Assembly: GCF_022539505.1 (NCBI RefSeq)
Contig: NC_061508.1
Location: 344,361,484 to 344,425,483 of the forward strand
DNA length: 64,000 nucleotides
Origin: Lolium rigidum
Taxonomy: Eukaryota; Streptophyta; Magnoliopsida; Poales; Poaceae
Direction: 5' to 3'
Shown piece after piece: positions 22,766-33,868 of the stretch. The position numbers and the translations under genes are program-made. The notes under the pieces were generated by a model. That model was given only the letters and a program-made list of their open reading frames with translations. It searched no databases and was not told the origin of the DNA. Every line of letters starts with the position of its first letter. Within the stretch, counting starts at the first letter, position 1.

Positions 22766-23128
22766 TTAGACAAGTACAACTTTATTGGACTCAAACACCA
22801 ACTTAAACCCATCTTTCATAAGACGGGAGCCACTAACGAGATTCTTCTTGATAGAAGGGACATGCAAGACGTTCCTCGGTTGCACGATCTTTCCCGAAGT
22901 AAACTTCGGATCTACCGTGCCAACACCACGAACAGTAGCATGTAACCCATTCCCCATCATTACTGAGGAACCTCGGGCCTGATAAGAGGTAAACATGGAG
23001 ATGTCAGCACACACATGAACATTAGCACCTGTATCAACCCACCATTCTGTGGGCCGAAACACCGATATAACGGTAGGTAATATATTACCGTACCCTGTAG
23101 TTCCTTCCTCTATGTTGCCAATGATCAT
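22766..23128 (-). pseudogene. Copia protease domain
   Basis: The frame contains TEWWVDTGANVHVCADISMF, the copia aspartic protease active site (DTGA), followed by the conserved LHVPSIKKNLVSGSRLM. It lies between the zinc-knuckle end of gag and the pre-integrase finger. The frame is lost at both borders. Confidence 0.8.
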
Positions 23129-23218
23129 GCTGACAGAGTTTGAGTTCTGTCCAGCTTGACATTTCTTTCCTTTGCGTTGTGGACAACGATTAGCCCAATG
23201 GCCTGTCTCGCCACATAC

Positions 23219-24187
23219 TCAGCAAGGATCTTTCTTCTCCGTTTTCCCCTTCTTCTTGAAGTTGGTAGTCTGGGAGACTCCCTTGTTCTTTCCCTTGGAC
23301 TTGTGGGCATTTTTCTGCACCATATTGGCAGCAGAACGTCCATCAGTTCCTCCGAGTGTGTTTGTCTTTTGCCCTCGCCTTCTCCTCAACATCCAGAGAG
23401 CCCATGATATTCTCAACGTAAAACTCATGCCTCTCGATGTTTCAGTGGAAGTGGCAAAGTTCCTCCATGAAGGGGGAAGCTTAGCGACAATGCATCCCGC
23501 GACAAACTTGTCCGGTAGCACACACTTGAGGAGCTCAAGTTCCTTTGCCACGATCTGTATCTCATGAGCCTGTTCTACCACAGATCGGTTCTCAACCATT
23601 CAGTAGTCATTGAAATGCTCCATAGCATACAGTTCACCTCCGGCATCGGCAGCACCAAACTTAGCGTCCAGTGCATCCCACAGTTCCTTCCCATTTCGGA
23701 TGTGCAGATAAGCATCAACCAACTTGTCTCCAAGCACACTTAGGACGACACCCACAAAGATTACGGTGGCATCCCCGAACGCTTTATCCTCGTCAGGAGT
23801 AAGCGGACCTCTGGGAGTACCTTCCGCAACTCGGTGCATGCCCATAGCAGTGAGCAACAAGAGGGTATTATTCTGCCATCTCTTGAAATGAGAACCCGTA
23901 AACGGGCTCGGTTTGAGCGCAGCAGCAAAACCAGATGGTGAAAATTGCCTGAGCATATAAGGTTTTTGGATTGTTGGATTATTAGGCAATTTCCGTGTGA
24001 GTTTAATTACCGAAAGCAACATTACATATGCACAAGCATACTTAACCATACACATCAGACTAAGCACATGCATCATATCTGAACATGGAACAAGTGCAAG
24101 GTAGGAGAGGAAAAACACGTACATCGCGACCGGGAAGGTCGCACCAGCAGCACCACCACCATCATGGGAGTTGTTGATGTCGCCCAT
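23219..24187 (-). pseudogene. Copia gag with internal stop and candidate intron
   Basis: The ATG at 24187 gives MGDINNSHDGGG. Between FPVAM and FSPSGFAAALKPSPFTG lies a 58-residue hydrophobic stretch without gag similarity; the DNA for it (24122-23949) starts GTACGTG and ends TATGCTCAG, so it is a good intron candidate of 174 nt that keeps frame. The capsid part follows (HFKRWQNN, ATVIFVGVVLSVLGDKLVD, LWDALDAKFG). TGA at 23602-23600 replaces the expected CGA in FNDYRMVENR; homology continues in the next frame to a Lys-rich nucleocapsid. A CCHC knuckle is expected just downstream, near 23220. Confidence 0.75.
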
Positions 24188-24204
24188 GGTGTCATCGGAT
24201 CTGT

Positions 24205-24891
24205 TGATGAGGCAGCCGAACTGACGAAGATGAAGACGAACAGCAGCGAGCAGTCGCGCCGAGACGCTCCCCAAAAACCTTATCGCCCGTCTCCCAGTGC
24301 AGGATCTCAACGGATGGAGTTTCGGAGGCCTGCTCTCCCGGACGGCTGTGCACGCAGTCGCCGGGATGGGGAAGACTAGAGAGTAGCACAGCAAAAGGAA
24401 CTTCGCGCGAGAGAGAGAGATCTAAGAGTACTGTTTTCCAGATCTGATCGGTCTCCTTGTATAGCCTGGGAGGAAGCCGACCCGACCGCGTTGAAACGCG
24501 TAGGAAGCCAGGGACACGCGGCGAGCATGCACATGCATGCCGACACGTACCCAACACAGTTGGTGCACCAAGCAAAAATTTAGGCTTCCTTGAGTGTGTC
24601 TCGAACTCGAACTCGAGTCACGAAACGCGACGTGCGTGCGTGACATGCCGAGCCGAGGAGGGGCGGGCGGAGGAGGAGGAGTGCGCGAGGGCTCCTTCTA
24701 TTCTCACTCACTTGGAAGGAGTAGAACAATAGCCCTTATATACCACTCCAACTCTCTCCCAACTAGCAATGTGGGACTAAACTTTGTCCCCCAAGGCTGT
24801 CCCAAGCTGCCAACATGATGAGCCTTGAGATTTCAGGAATTGTAGACTACATGGGCTGCCTTATTGGGCTGCAGCCCATCTACATTTAACA
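24205..24891 (-). repeat. 5' LTR of copia element
   Basis: 687 bp, TG...CA ends (plus strand TGATGAGGCAGCC to CATTTAACA). It contains a (GA)n tract near 24408-24420 and a minus-strand TATATAAGG near 24735. Right flank GTTAC at 24892-24896. Confidence 0.85.
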
Positions 24892-24948
24892 GTTACTCCC
24901 TTCAGCCACTACTTTTCATGAGAAAGGACATACCTAGGAAATACTTCT

Positions 24949-25114
24949 GTACTTATACATATGGGTGTGGATGTTTTCGTCACCGTCTGTTGTGCTTTGA
25001 GATTCGGATAAAAAGAGGAGAGATAAATGATTTTTTCCATCTATCATGGTGAGCAAAAATCTAGAGGAATAAATGGACTATGACGAAAACATCCACACAT
25101 GCGTGTAAGTACAA
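24949..25114. mobile_element. Inverted-repeat element, probable MITE
   Basis: GTGTGGATGTTTTCGTCA (24965-24982) and TGACGAAAACATCCACAC (25081-25098) are a perfect 18-bp inverted repeat. The similarity extends outward, less perfectly, to GTACTTATACATATGG and ATGCGTGTAAGTAC, giving arms of about 34 bp around a ~100-bp centre. No ORF. I could not assign a superfamily from the ends. Confidence 0.5.
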
Positions 25115-25210
25115 AATCCACTCTTGACATGAACCCACTACATATTTTGTATTTTCCGATGTAGACTAGATCCAGACTTGTATTTTCCATGAGAAGAGAC
25201 AAAAGACCAC

Positions 25211-25758
25211 TAACGAGGGAGCTCCTCGGCAATGTCTACCATGACGGGGCTTAGGGTTGCCGGAATCCTGCAGGTTAACATGAGACATCGGATACCAAAC
25301 GAACAAGAAACGAGATTTACCCAGGTTCGGAGCCCTCGTTGAGGTAAAACTCTCATGCTTGTTTGATCTTGATTTATCGAATAAAATGGTTACAATGGGC
25401 CAGCCGATAGACTGCGTTGGGGTGAACTCGCCGGAAGGCAAGTTTTATAGGGTTGGTGTATGCTAGGTTGTGTTCGTTACGTAAGTCTGTCGTCCGGCAG
25501 GCCCCCTCCTGGCCTTTATATAGGAGGCTAGGTCCCGAGGTCCTGTCCGAACTCGACTAGATTACATCAAGGTCTAATCTATCCTTTCTTTTATCGACGT
25601 CTCCTTCCCTTGTCCGTCAAGAGTATGTCTTCTTGTAGGTATTCTCCGTTGCAACCGACGTATGTGTCCACCTTGGCTCATGACAACCCTCATGAGCCCC
25701 TTGTTGGGCCAGAGGAGGTAAACCAATGTCGGGTACCCGAAGGGTAATGCCCACATCA
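25211..25758 (-). mobile_element. Solo LTR, 548 bp, with ACCAC target duplication
   Basis: ACCAC stands at 25206-25210 and 25759-25763. On the minus strand the LTR begins TGATGTGGGCATTACCC and carries TATATAAAGG near 25515. The other terminus reads TA instead of TG on the plus strand, probably one substitution. There is no internal domain, so it is the remnant of LTR-LTR recombination. Its layout resembles Tat-type LTRs but the family was not confirmed. Confidence 0.7.
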
Positions 25759-25763
25759 ACCAC

Positions 25764-26095
25764 TGTTTTTTTCATACTTTTTCGATTATGTTTTCTATTT
25801 CCATCCAAACAACACAAATACCTCAACGTGCGAGAGCGACAACTCACAATAAGCTCCTAGCTAGGTCTGTGAAAACTCCGGAAAAGGGACTACTTTGGTG
25901 TTTTGTCTTGTGTATGTGTGTTTTTACGTTGCAACTCTATATGTTTACATATTACACCCACAAGAGAAAATCTACACTCCCGTCGACGAATAAGCGTACG
26001 TTTTGTTTTTGCTTCAATTCAACTAACTTTTTAAATAAAATATAGCAAGATAATAATAAATAGCAACATATGTGATATTAATTATTATATTTTAA
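25764..26095. other. AT-rich spacer, no gene seen
   Basis: About 330 bp of AT-rich DNA between the solo LTR and the tandem duplication. No ORF with family similarity and no terminal repeats were noticed. Confidence 0.4.
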
Positions 26096-26468
26096 AACTA
26101 TATTTTAAGATGAATCCGTTGATACTAATTTAGTGTCACCTATATTTCTATTTTTTTTTAAAAAATGGTCAAATTTGATACTGTTTAAGTTACGACAAAG
26201 CTAAGCATTTGCTTATTTGTGGATGGAGGAAGTATGTTCATATTCTTGATCTTTACTTCTTTGTTTGGTTGTTGTTTTCGAGCAAAACATGACAATGATT
26301 TTCATGTGTACTCCAACATGACAATTCAGAAGAGAATTACTCACATGAAAAAAAAACTTATGCACTACATTTGGGCAAGTATGGAGTATGAAACTGCATT
26401 TTAAGATGAATCTAGTGATACTAATTTAGTGACATAAGTGTTGCTATTTTCTTTAAAAGTTGTTCAAA

Positions 26469-26526
26469 TTCCCTTTGTTTCATAATGTAATTCGTTTGCT
26501 AAAATAACTTACATTATGAACAAGGA
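26469..26526. mobile_element. Short Stowaway-like MITE remnant
   Basis: CCCTTTGTTTCATAATGTAA and TTACATTATGAACAAGGAG form imperfect terminal inverted repeats around ~20 bp. The sequence is present in copy 2 of the duplication and absent from copy 1. Ends resemble Stowaway ends; the element is much shorter than usual. Confidence 0.4.
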
Positions 26527-26657
26527 GTAAGGTTTAACATATGAAAAAGATACAAGTTCATGGATGGAGGGAGTCTGTTCATATTTTTGATCTTTACTTC
26601 TTTGTTTGCTTGTCGTTTTCGAGCAAAACATGACAAGGCTTGTCATGTGTACTCTAA

Positions 26658-28973
26658 GAGCATCTCCAATAGGCGCACTAAATTTCGACGTGCTAAATGT
26701 CGCTTCTACCGTGCTGTAAACGTATAGCGCATGTTGCGCTGAATTTCCCCCCTCCGGATGCTCTATTATGCAGCGTGTGTTCGGGCGCTAAAAAAGTTCC
26801 TCCACCGGACGCTCCATTATGCAGCGTGCAACGCGAAGCAAACAACAATCACACACAACTATGCATCAATGAAGATCAAACAAGTTTCATAAATTCACAA
26901 ATAAAATATACCATACAAATACAACAAATTGTTCACAACAAATACAATAAGTACATCAAATTGTTCACACCAAATACAACAAGTTTAGGGATCAACATAT
27001 AGCAATACAACATAGTTTTGAGACAATACAACATATAGTTTTCAAACAAATACAACAAGTATGCAACTATTGTTGTCCATGGCAATTTCACCATTCTTCC
27101 ATGAGATCTTTTTGGGGCTCATCATGTGTGTCGTGGAGCGAATGACATGGTAAGAGGCAATGAACCGGGCAATCCTATTTGTGGACCTGCTCACTTGCAC
27201 GGGAACCCCCATAAACTCGTAGTGGGTATGATCCACATCTTTCCCACGATCATCCTCTATAATCATGTTATGCATGATGACACAAGCGGTCATGATATAC
27301 CAAAGTCACTCGTGGTCCCAGAATCTAGCCGCCCCCCTCACACTGGCAAATTGAGCTTGCAAAATCCCAAATGATCTCTCTACATATTTCCTAGCTGCCG
27401 CTTGTGCCTTGTGAAATTGGGTTTGCTTCTTACCTCGTGGTTGAATAACCGGCTTCACAAATGTTTGTCACCTTGGATATATGTCGTCGGCGAGGAAGTA
27501 GCCATAGTTGTACTTGTGGCCATTTGCTTCAAACTCCACCAATGGACCTTCCCGCATTACAAATCTTGTCATTAGTGATGATCGTTGAAGAACATTGATG
27601 TCATTGCAAGACCCGGACATTCCAAAAAATGCATGCCATATCCAAGTCTCATGATCGGCGACCGCTTCAAGGCCTATAGTGGCATCCTTCTTGTACCTTT
27701 TGAATTGTCCATACCATACCCCTGGACAATTCTTTCAACTCCAATGCATACAATCAATGGAGCCAAGCATACCTGGAAATCCACGGTTGGCGTTGAACTC
27801 CAAAAGTCTTGCCGTGTCTTGAGCATTGGGGGCTCTCAAGTATGTGGATTCGAAAACATTCACAATTGCCACGACAAAGCGCTTCACACACAAGATATAA
27901 GTGCTCTCTCCCATGGCTAAATGATCATCAATTAGATCCGCCGGTATAGTATATGCCAACATACGCAAGGCGGCGGTCACCTTCTGATATGTGCTATGAC
28001 CAAGTTCTCCGGCGACATTTCTCCTTTGCTCAAAGAACCAATCATACTTGGTCACCTCCGTTGCGATGTGCTTGAACAAGTCGATGCTCATCCGAAAATG
28101 CCGCCGAAAATAGCTTTCGGGAAATATCGGATTCTCATTGAAATACGACCGCATCAACTTGTCATGCCCTTTAATCCTTTCTCTCCATAAATTCTGTCTA
28201 CCAAACACCGATCCACCTATTTTTGGCTTCTTGACGGCGTGATATGCTAATAGTAAGGATATGTTCTCTTCTTCCTCTTGGTCGTACTCGTCATCCGATG
28301 AATCTTATGATGAACTTTACAAACATACATATGAAATGACTTCACTACAATTAGCTAGTAGCAAAATAAATTGGCAAAATGATGGCGGCCGGCTGGCGGA
28401 GGCGCATACCTTGCGAGCAAATCGACGAGCAAATCGACGAGCATCTTAGCTGCGCCATGTTGATAGTAGGCTCGAAGACGACGACATGGCGACGACGGTG
28501 CGGGGTATGGAGAGGATATGGCGCGGGCGAGGCGGGGAGAAGCGCCGGCCTTGTGCCCGTCGGTGGCGATGGCGCCCGGTAGGTACATCGCGGCGGAGCG
28601 GCTGGTACTGCTGTAGGAGGCGCGGGCGAGGTGGATCTACGGCGCGGCGGCGAGCAACAGCGGGGCCGGCAGCGGAATCGACCGAAGGCGGCGGAATTTC
28701 GCGGAGGCGACACGGTGGGAAAATGGAGGGTGCGGGAGGGGGGGGGGGATTTCCAGCCGTTGGGGTATTCGCGCGTGTCCGCACCAATGCTGCGCGCTGT
28801 AGCCGACGCGTCACATTTGCCGCTCGGGATAGTGCAAAAAGCCGCGCGCCCCAAACTTTTTGCAGCGGCGCGCCGTATGCCGCGCCTGCTGGAGGACCAA
28901 TTCCGTCTCCGCGCGCGCAAATCAGCGGTTTATATAGCGCGCGGTCTATATATCGCGTCTGTTGGAGATGCTC
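26658..28973 (-). mobile_element. PIF/Harbinger DNA transposon, 2316 bp
   Basis: Terminal inverted repeats GAGCATCTCCAATAGGCGC (26658-26676) and, on the other strand, GAGCATCTCCAACAGACGC (28973-28955). TAA occurs directly outside both ends (26655-26657, 28974-28976), the 3-bp target duplication of this superfamily. It contains a transposase gene on the minus strand and a very GC-rich subterminal block at 28480-28950. It sits within copy 2 of the duplication, 365 bp upstream of the VTE2 start codon. Confidence 0.85.
27042..28316 (-). pseudogene. Harbinger (HARBI1-like) transposase with in-frame stops
   Basis: One continuous frame covers the whole protein from an acidic N terminus (SSDDEYDQEEEENI, about 28300) through FGRQNLWRERIKGHDKLMRS to the end at 27042. 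The catalytic triad is visible: Asp in GSIDCMHW, Asp in GYFLADDIYP and Glu in RKYVERSFGI, with LEAVADHETWIWHAFFGM between them. Only nonsense changes break it: 28307-28305 (TAA), 27737-27735 (TGA, HWS*KNCPG), 27470-27468 (TGA, IYPR*QTF) and 27308-27306 (TGA, DHE*LWYIM). Two of the TGA codons replace a Trp usual in this family. No frameshift was found, so inactivation looks recent. A separate Myb-like partner ORF, normal for autonomous copies, was not found. Confidence 0.8.
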
Positions 28974-29030
28974 TAACTAGAGAGACAATTCAGAAGAGAA
29001 TTACTGACATGAAAAAAACTTGGAAAAACC

Positions 29031-29338
29031 TGTCGTGTCTACAATGTCCACCAGACATAAATGGAGAAGGGAATTCCCCACGCAAAAAATATGGCAGAAC
29101 TTGCAACTAGAGAGACAATTGAGAAGATAGTTCTCCAATAATAATAAGAAAACTATATTTTTGTCATGTAAGCAAAAGTTGCCGGTGAAAACAAAGCTAC
29201 AGCTGCAACCACTGCGTCTCTGTCAAGGAAAAGAGGTCAATTTTCTTACAGTACTTAAACCTGCCATGTGTTTCTGCTCTCGTCCTCTCAGTTGTCTCAC
29301 ACTGCCCACTCACTCCCTCTCGCCCACGGGCCACGGCG
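29031..29338 (+). promoter_or_regulatory. Proximal upstream region and 5' leader of VTE2
   Basis: About 300 bp between the duplicated block and the start codon. The last ~80 bp are CT-rich (CTCTCGTCCTCTCAGTTGTC, CACTCACTCCCTCTCGCCCA), as in many grass 5' leaders. Possible TATA-like words are TATATTTT near 29152 and TACTTAAA near 29250; neither is convincing. The transcription start cannot be fixed from sequence alone. Confidence 0.4.
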
Positions 29339-29938
29339 ATGGATTCGCTCTGCCTCCGCCCGTCGTCCCTTCGCTCCGCGCCCGCCGCCGCCGCCGCCAC
29401 CCGCCGGCGAGGTGAGTGCTTCTCTACCCCTCGTGCCGCCCCGCTCCGCACGCTCCGTGTGATTGGTGAACATCGCCGTTCAGTAGCTTTGACCAGTTGC
29501 CGTTACCGTACGAATGGATGCAGTCCGTAGAAGCCCTTACCGGATTCGCGGACCGAAAGCGATGTCGCGGGATGCGATTCGCTGGGCTACGAATCTTCTC
29601 CTTGGAACGCCCTTTTTCGGAATAGGAAGAGTAAGCGGAAATGGGTCTGTGCTTAATCGATGGAAATTAGAAAAGGGATCAGTAGCATCTGTTTATTTTT
29701 TTGCTTGTTATTGGAAATCAGTTGGAAGGGCTGGGTTTAGGGGTTTATACTTGCTCTCTGGCTCAGTATCATAGTGGACCAGAGCTGATGCATTGAATGT
29801 TTATCGGTGGGCAAAGATGTGAAACAGTTAGGCATTCTGGTACTTCTGCTTTTTTTCTTTTGGTGGGGCAAAACACAACGATTTCGTTAGCCACCTGGTG
29901 GTTTTGCTCGTGTTGAGTAGAGAGGGATATGATGCATG

Positions 29939-29975
<37 letters not shown>

Positions 29976-32900
29976 TCAATTTAGCACTTAGCAGGAGGAT
30001 AGGTCAACGGGGAAGAGATTTATGGAGAAATTATGCTGCAGGTTTTCAACTTCTTTAAGTTACAGTGAAGTGTTTCCCTGTTTTGGTTGGAATGATCCCT
30101 CATGCTGCGTCCAAGGCCTGTGAAGTATCAAGCAGATGCCAAGGCATTTCTAGTTCCAGTTAAAGAAGCGTTCCATGTCGATTATGTCAGGCACAAATGG
30201 ATGCGCTGACAAATTGCTGAAATCGTAGAACTGCTTTATTGTTTCTCTCCTATTGTAGCTGTATGATCAGACTTCTTTGTCGCTGGTGTGAGATTCACCC
30301 CTGTGATAACCAGAAGGAATTGTACTCAAACAAGTCTAGCATCTCTGTGTTATCACACACCTCCCATCTTCTTTCGGTGAACCTAACGAGCCGACCTGAT
30401 GGAAACGGAGTAGGCAAGGCTTAAAAGTCATTTTCTTCTTTGTGCCTTGACTGATCCTATTTTGTAGTCAAAGGCCTAATCAGATAATAGATACACCCGT
30501 ATTTGAGCTTACATATTGTCACATACCATGCATTATGGATGAAGTTCTTCCATATTTGTTTTCTGAAAGTTTGACGTAGTTTTGAAATGTTGATTTTACA
30601 GATCATATTCTACCATCAATTTGTTCTATCCAACCAAATGGCCAAGGGCGAGTTTCTTTGTCCATCCAAGGGTCCAAAGGCCCTAGGGTTGATCATTGTA
30701 AAAAATTCTTGGATTGGAAATACTCCTACCATAGGATATCACATCAATCAAGAAATACTTCTGCAATAGCTTCGGGGCAATCGCTGCAGCCTGAAGCTGA
30801 AGCCCATGATCCAGCAAGCATCTGGAAGCCAATATCATCTTCTCTGGATGCATTTTACAGGTTTTCTCGGCCACATACCGTCATAGGAACAGTTAAGTCA
30901 TGTTGCTGTTGTTTCATTTAGATGACATCACCAGCTATAGAATTGGGCTGTGCCATGCTTTTACTCTCCATGCATCTAAGAGTAAAATTCTTGTTTAGGC
31001 AGGCACTAAGCATAGTCTCGGTTTCCCTGCTAGCTGTCGAGAGCTTGTCTGATATTTCGCCCTTGTTCCTCACTGGTTTGCTGGAGGTACAACTTTGAGC
31101 AACACTTCTTTTCTGCAGTGATGGAGCTGTATAAAAGTTGATGCATTTTTACTCCTATGTAGGCAGTGGTGGCTGCCTTTTTTATGAACATCTATATTGT
31201 GGGATTGAATCAGCTGTTTGACATTGAAATAGACAAGGTATTGTAGATTCATTGAGCTCAAATGTTTCGATTTCGGCTTCACAGTGCTACTTTTTATTAT
31301 GTCTGTTCTGAACTTCTGTTGAAGCTAATGCTGGTGACTCACCAGGTTAACAAGCCAACTCTTCCACTAGCATCTGGGGAATACTCTCCTGCAACTGGGG
31401 TTGCAATAGTGTCAGTTTCTGCTGCTATGGTAACGTCTTTTTAGATATTTGCTATTTTGCTTCTGTTGTAACTATGATAACATCTTTTTATAATTGCAGT
31501 TCCTCTTTTCCGGTTTAGTGTTTAGTAGTTACTCGTCAGTGAAATAAAGTCTATTTTCATTCATTTGTACTTGCGCTAATCTTGGTAGAAGGCTATTTGC
31601 TGTCAGTTGTGGACTAATTCTGGAGCATTGCTGTTTGTATTGCAGAGCTTTGCCCTTGGATGGGTTGTTGGATCACCACCTCTGTTTTGGGCTCTTTTTA
31701 TTAGCTTTGTTCTTGGAACTGCTTATTCAGTCAATGTAAGAGCTTACGTCTTTATGATCATCAATTCACCACATATAACTTGACATTTTCTGTATATTCA
31801 TATTTTCTGTGATCATTTTGCTGCCTATTCTGCTGTAATACAGAGATTTATTAGCTTACGTCTACGATCATCAATTCACGACATATAACTTGATGTTTTC
31901 TGTATATTCATATTTCTCTGTGATGATTTTGCTGCCTATTCTGCTGTAGTACAAAGATTTAGTTTGACAGTTTTTTTTGCAGTAATAATAATAGTTAAGA
32001 AACCTACTTTAGAAAATACTTTCGCAATCTTAGTGAAATGCTCATGCCAGCCATTTTCTTACTTTCACATGGGCCTGAAAGATGTGGAAACTGACACATG
32101 TGGAGCCCACCAATAGGGCTATATCTGAGCTGCAGATTTAATGGGCTAACATGTTGCAGCTGAAAAGATTGCTCTGCACTCTGCACAACACTCAAATTAG
32201 ATAGGCTAAATTGGGCCTTGAAACTGTTTCGGGGTCGGCATGTGGTAAAGCCCAAAATGATACAAGAAAATTTTTTTTTTCTTGAATCACAGAATGATGA
32301 CTGCATGTTAAAATGTGAATGTATTTTTTTGTATATTTATTTCTATTGTTGCATAATTATCTGGAATATCACTCTGTTTGGTGTGAGCCATCGATACCCT
32401 TTTATTACCTAATTAAAGAGCTGAAATTCCCATTTTGGTACTCTACAGCTGCCATACTTTCGATGGAAGAGATTTGCTGTTGTTGCAGCACTCTGCATAT
32501 TAGCAGTGCGTGCGGTGATTGTTCAACTGGCATTTTTTCTCCACATTCAGGCAAGTCTTCTGATGAGCTATTTGAAAACAAAGAAGCAACTTATATTAAA
32601 ACATATTATTCTGTCTGCAGTTGTAATTGTGATTTGTTTTATAAAGTAATTTCCTGAAGGAATTGGTAAGACATGATAAGTTGATAACTGCTGCATATAA
32701 TTATACTGTGTTGCCTTGTTTTTCTATCAGACATTTGTTTTCAGAAGGCCAGCAGTCTTTTCAAAGCCATTGATATTTGCAACTGCATTCATGACTTTCT
32801 TCTCAGTTGTAATAGCATTATTCAAGGTAATAATATCTAGTTTCTGTACTACATTACTGCAGATCATAAGTCATAAATATCCTTTCATGGTTTGCTTCAT

Positions 32901-33868
32901 TTGTTGCATTGCTTTCAATATAGTATAAACAAATTTCCTGAAGGAATTTTACTGTTTTCGCAGGATATACCTGATATTGAAGGGGACCGTATTTTTGGAA
33001 TTCAGTCTTTCAGTGTTAGATTAGGTCAAAACAAGGTTAGTAAATAAATAGTAAACAACGTTATTTTGCTAAGAGCCTTACTCTTGAATTTTCTGATCTA
33101 AACTTCCACACAGGTTTTCTGGATTTGTGTTGGTTTACTTGAGATGGCATATGGTGTTGCAATACTGATGGGGGCAACTTCTTCCAGTTTGTGGAGCAAA
33201 TCTGTAACAGTATGGGTCACATCTCATAGATCTCTCAGCAATGTCCATCAGTAGAGGCTTAAGAGTAGTAACTGTTTAAGCTATTCATCTTTGCCAACCT
33301 AAGCAATATGAGTATTGGCAGAAGTTTTGAACTGATTACCATCACATCATGGCTAACATCTGTAGCGATTTGTAGGACTTTCTTCCTCTTCTGAATTTTG
33401 ATTGAGATATTATGATAGAAATCGAAATGGATTACTTATATTGTTTTAGATAATCACAATGCTTATTTCGCAAAAAAAGAGATAACCACAAGGCTTCACC
33501 TTCTATAGGTCGTTGTAAATGGTTTTTTCCAGTTCCATTCTGGAAGGTTTACGAACGTGTGTTTTGCAGGTCGCTGGCCATGCAATCCTTGCCTCGATCT
33601 TATGGAGCTGCGCACGGTCCGTTGATATGACAAGCAAAGCTGCAATAACATCATTCTACATGTTCATCTGGAAGGTAATTGCTGACATCAGCACCCATTC
33701 CTGATCTTTGTAAAATCCTTTGTAGGGCCATGTGTACTGCCCTAACGAATTCAATTAGTTCTTTATTGAATCCTGGAATGATATGCCCCATTTTAACTCG
33801 CATCCACTCTCCACATGGACCTGCAGCTGTTCTACGCGGAGTACCTGCTCATTCCTCTTGTAAGATGA
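29339..33868 (+). CDS. VTE2: Homogentisate phytyltransferase (VTE2/HPT), 12 exons, 402 aa
   Basis: It condenses homogentisate with phytyl diphosphate, the committed step of tocopherol (vitamin E) synthesis, in the plastid membrane. Exons: 29339-29411, 30602-30891, 31003-31086, 31163-31237, 31346-31429, 31646-31735, 32449-32550, 32731-32826, 32964-33035, 33114-33209, 33570-33674, 33827-33868. Joined they give 1209 nt without a stop until TGA. The N terminus ([20 protein letters not shown]) is a Ser/Arg/Ala-rich transit peptide. The UbiA-type core begins near residue 95 ([13 protein letters not shown]). The first Asp motif is N165-x3-D169-x3-D173 in exon 4; the second is D299IPD302IEGD306 in exon 9. 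Hydrophobic exons 5-8 and 10-12 supply membrane helices; the C terminus is [13 protein letters not shown]. All introns are GT-AG except intron 7, which is GC-AG. The first exon ends in phase 1; later exons are whole codons. It is the only intact host gene seen. Confidence 0.95.
29942..29974. repeat. (TG)n microsatellite in VTE2 intron 1
   Basis: About 16 uninterrupted TG units. Such tracts vary in length between accessions and would serve as a marker closely linked to the gene. Confidence 0.9.
31741..31961 (+). repeat. Tandem duplication in VTE2 intron 6
   Basis: Two ~110-bp units, 31741-31852 and 31853-31961, both begin AGCTTACGTC and end in AGATTTA, with about ten differences. They lie after the donor site of intron 6 and contain no exon sequence. 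Confidence 0.8.

Larger units (their letters stand above)
18805..24891 (-). mobile_element. Ty1/copia retrotransposon with 687-bp LTRs
   Basis: Two direct repeats, 18805-19491 and 24205-24891, bracket a copia-order interior on the minus strand: gag, protease, integrase, RT, RNase H. The LTRs differ at roughly 15-20 sites by eye, about 2-3 percent. The copy is dead: a TGA in gag, frameshifts between protease and integrase and inside integrase, a Glu-to-Lys change at the integrase triad and a stop near the C terminus of RNase H. The right flank is GTTAC; no matching left flank is present because the left LTR abuts the Tat LTR and lacks its two terminal bases. Confidence 0.85.
26096..29030. repeat. 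Tandem duplication upstream of VTE2, second copy split by insertions
   Basis: Copy 1 (26096-26395) and copy 2 (from 26396) share TTTTAAGATGAATC, GATACTAATTTAGTG, a GGATGGAGG block followed by TTCATATT.TTGATC (26221 and 26562), CGAGCAAAACATGACAA, and ACAATTCAGAAGAGAATTAC (26321 and 28985). Copy 2 is interrupted by a short Stowaway-like piece and by the Harbinger element at 26658-28973. A third short echo (GAGAGACAATTGAGAAGATA) lies at 29110. The GGATGGAGGGAGT ends suggest the duplicated unit itself contains MITE sequence. Confidence 0.65.

Noticed and set aside
28351..29110. Frames of 120-190 codons on both strands upstream of VTE2
   Set aside because: They cover the GC-rich subterminal block of the Harbinger element and have Arg/Pro/Ala-rich shadow composition.
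29412..30601. Open frame at 29514-29774 as an extra exon of VTE2 intron 1
   Set aside because: The joined exon 1/exon 2 protein is complete without it and the frame has no similarity to the transit peptide region of VTE2.
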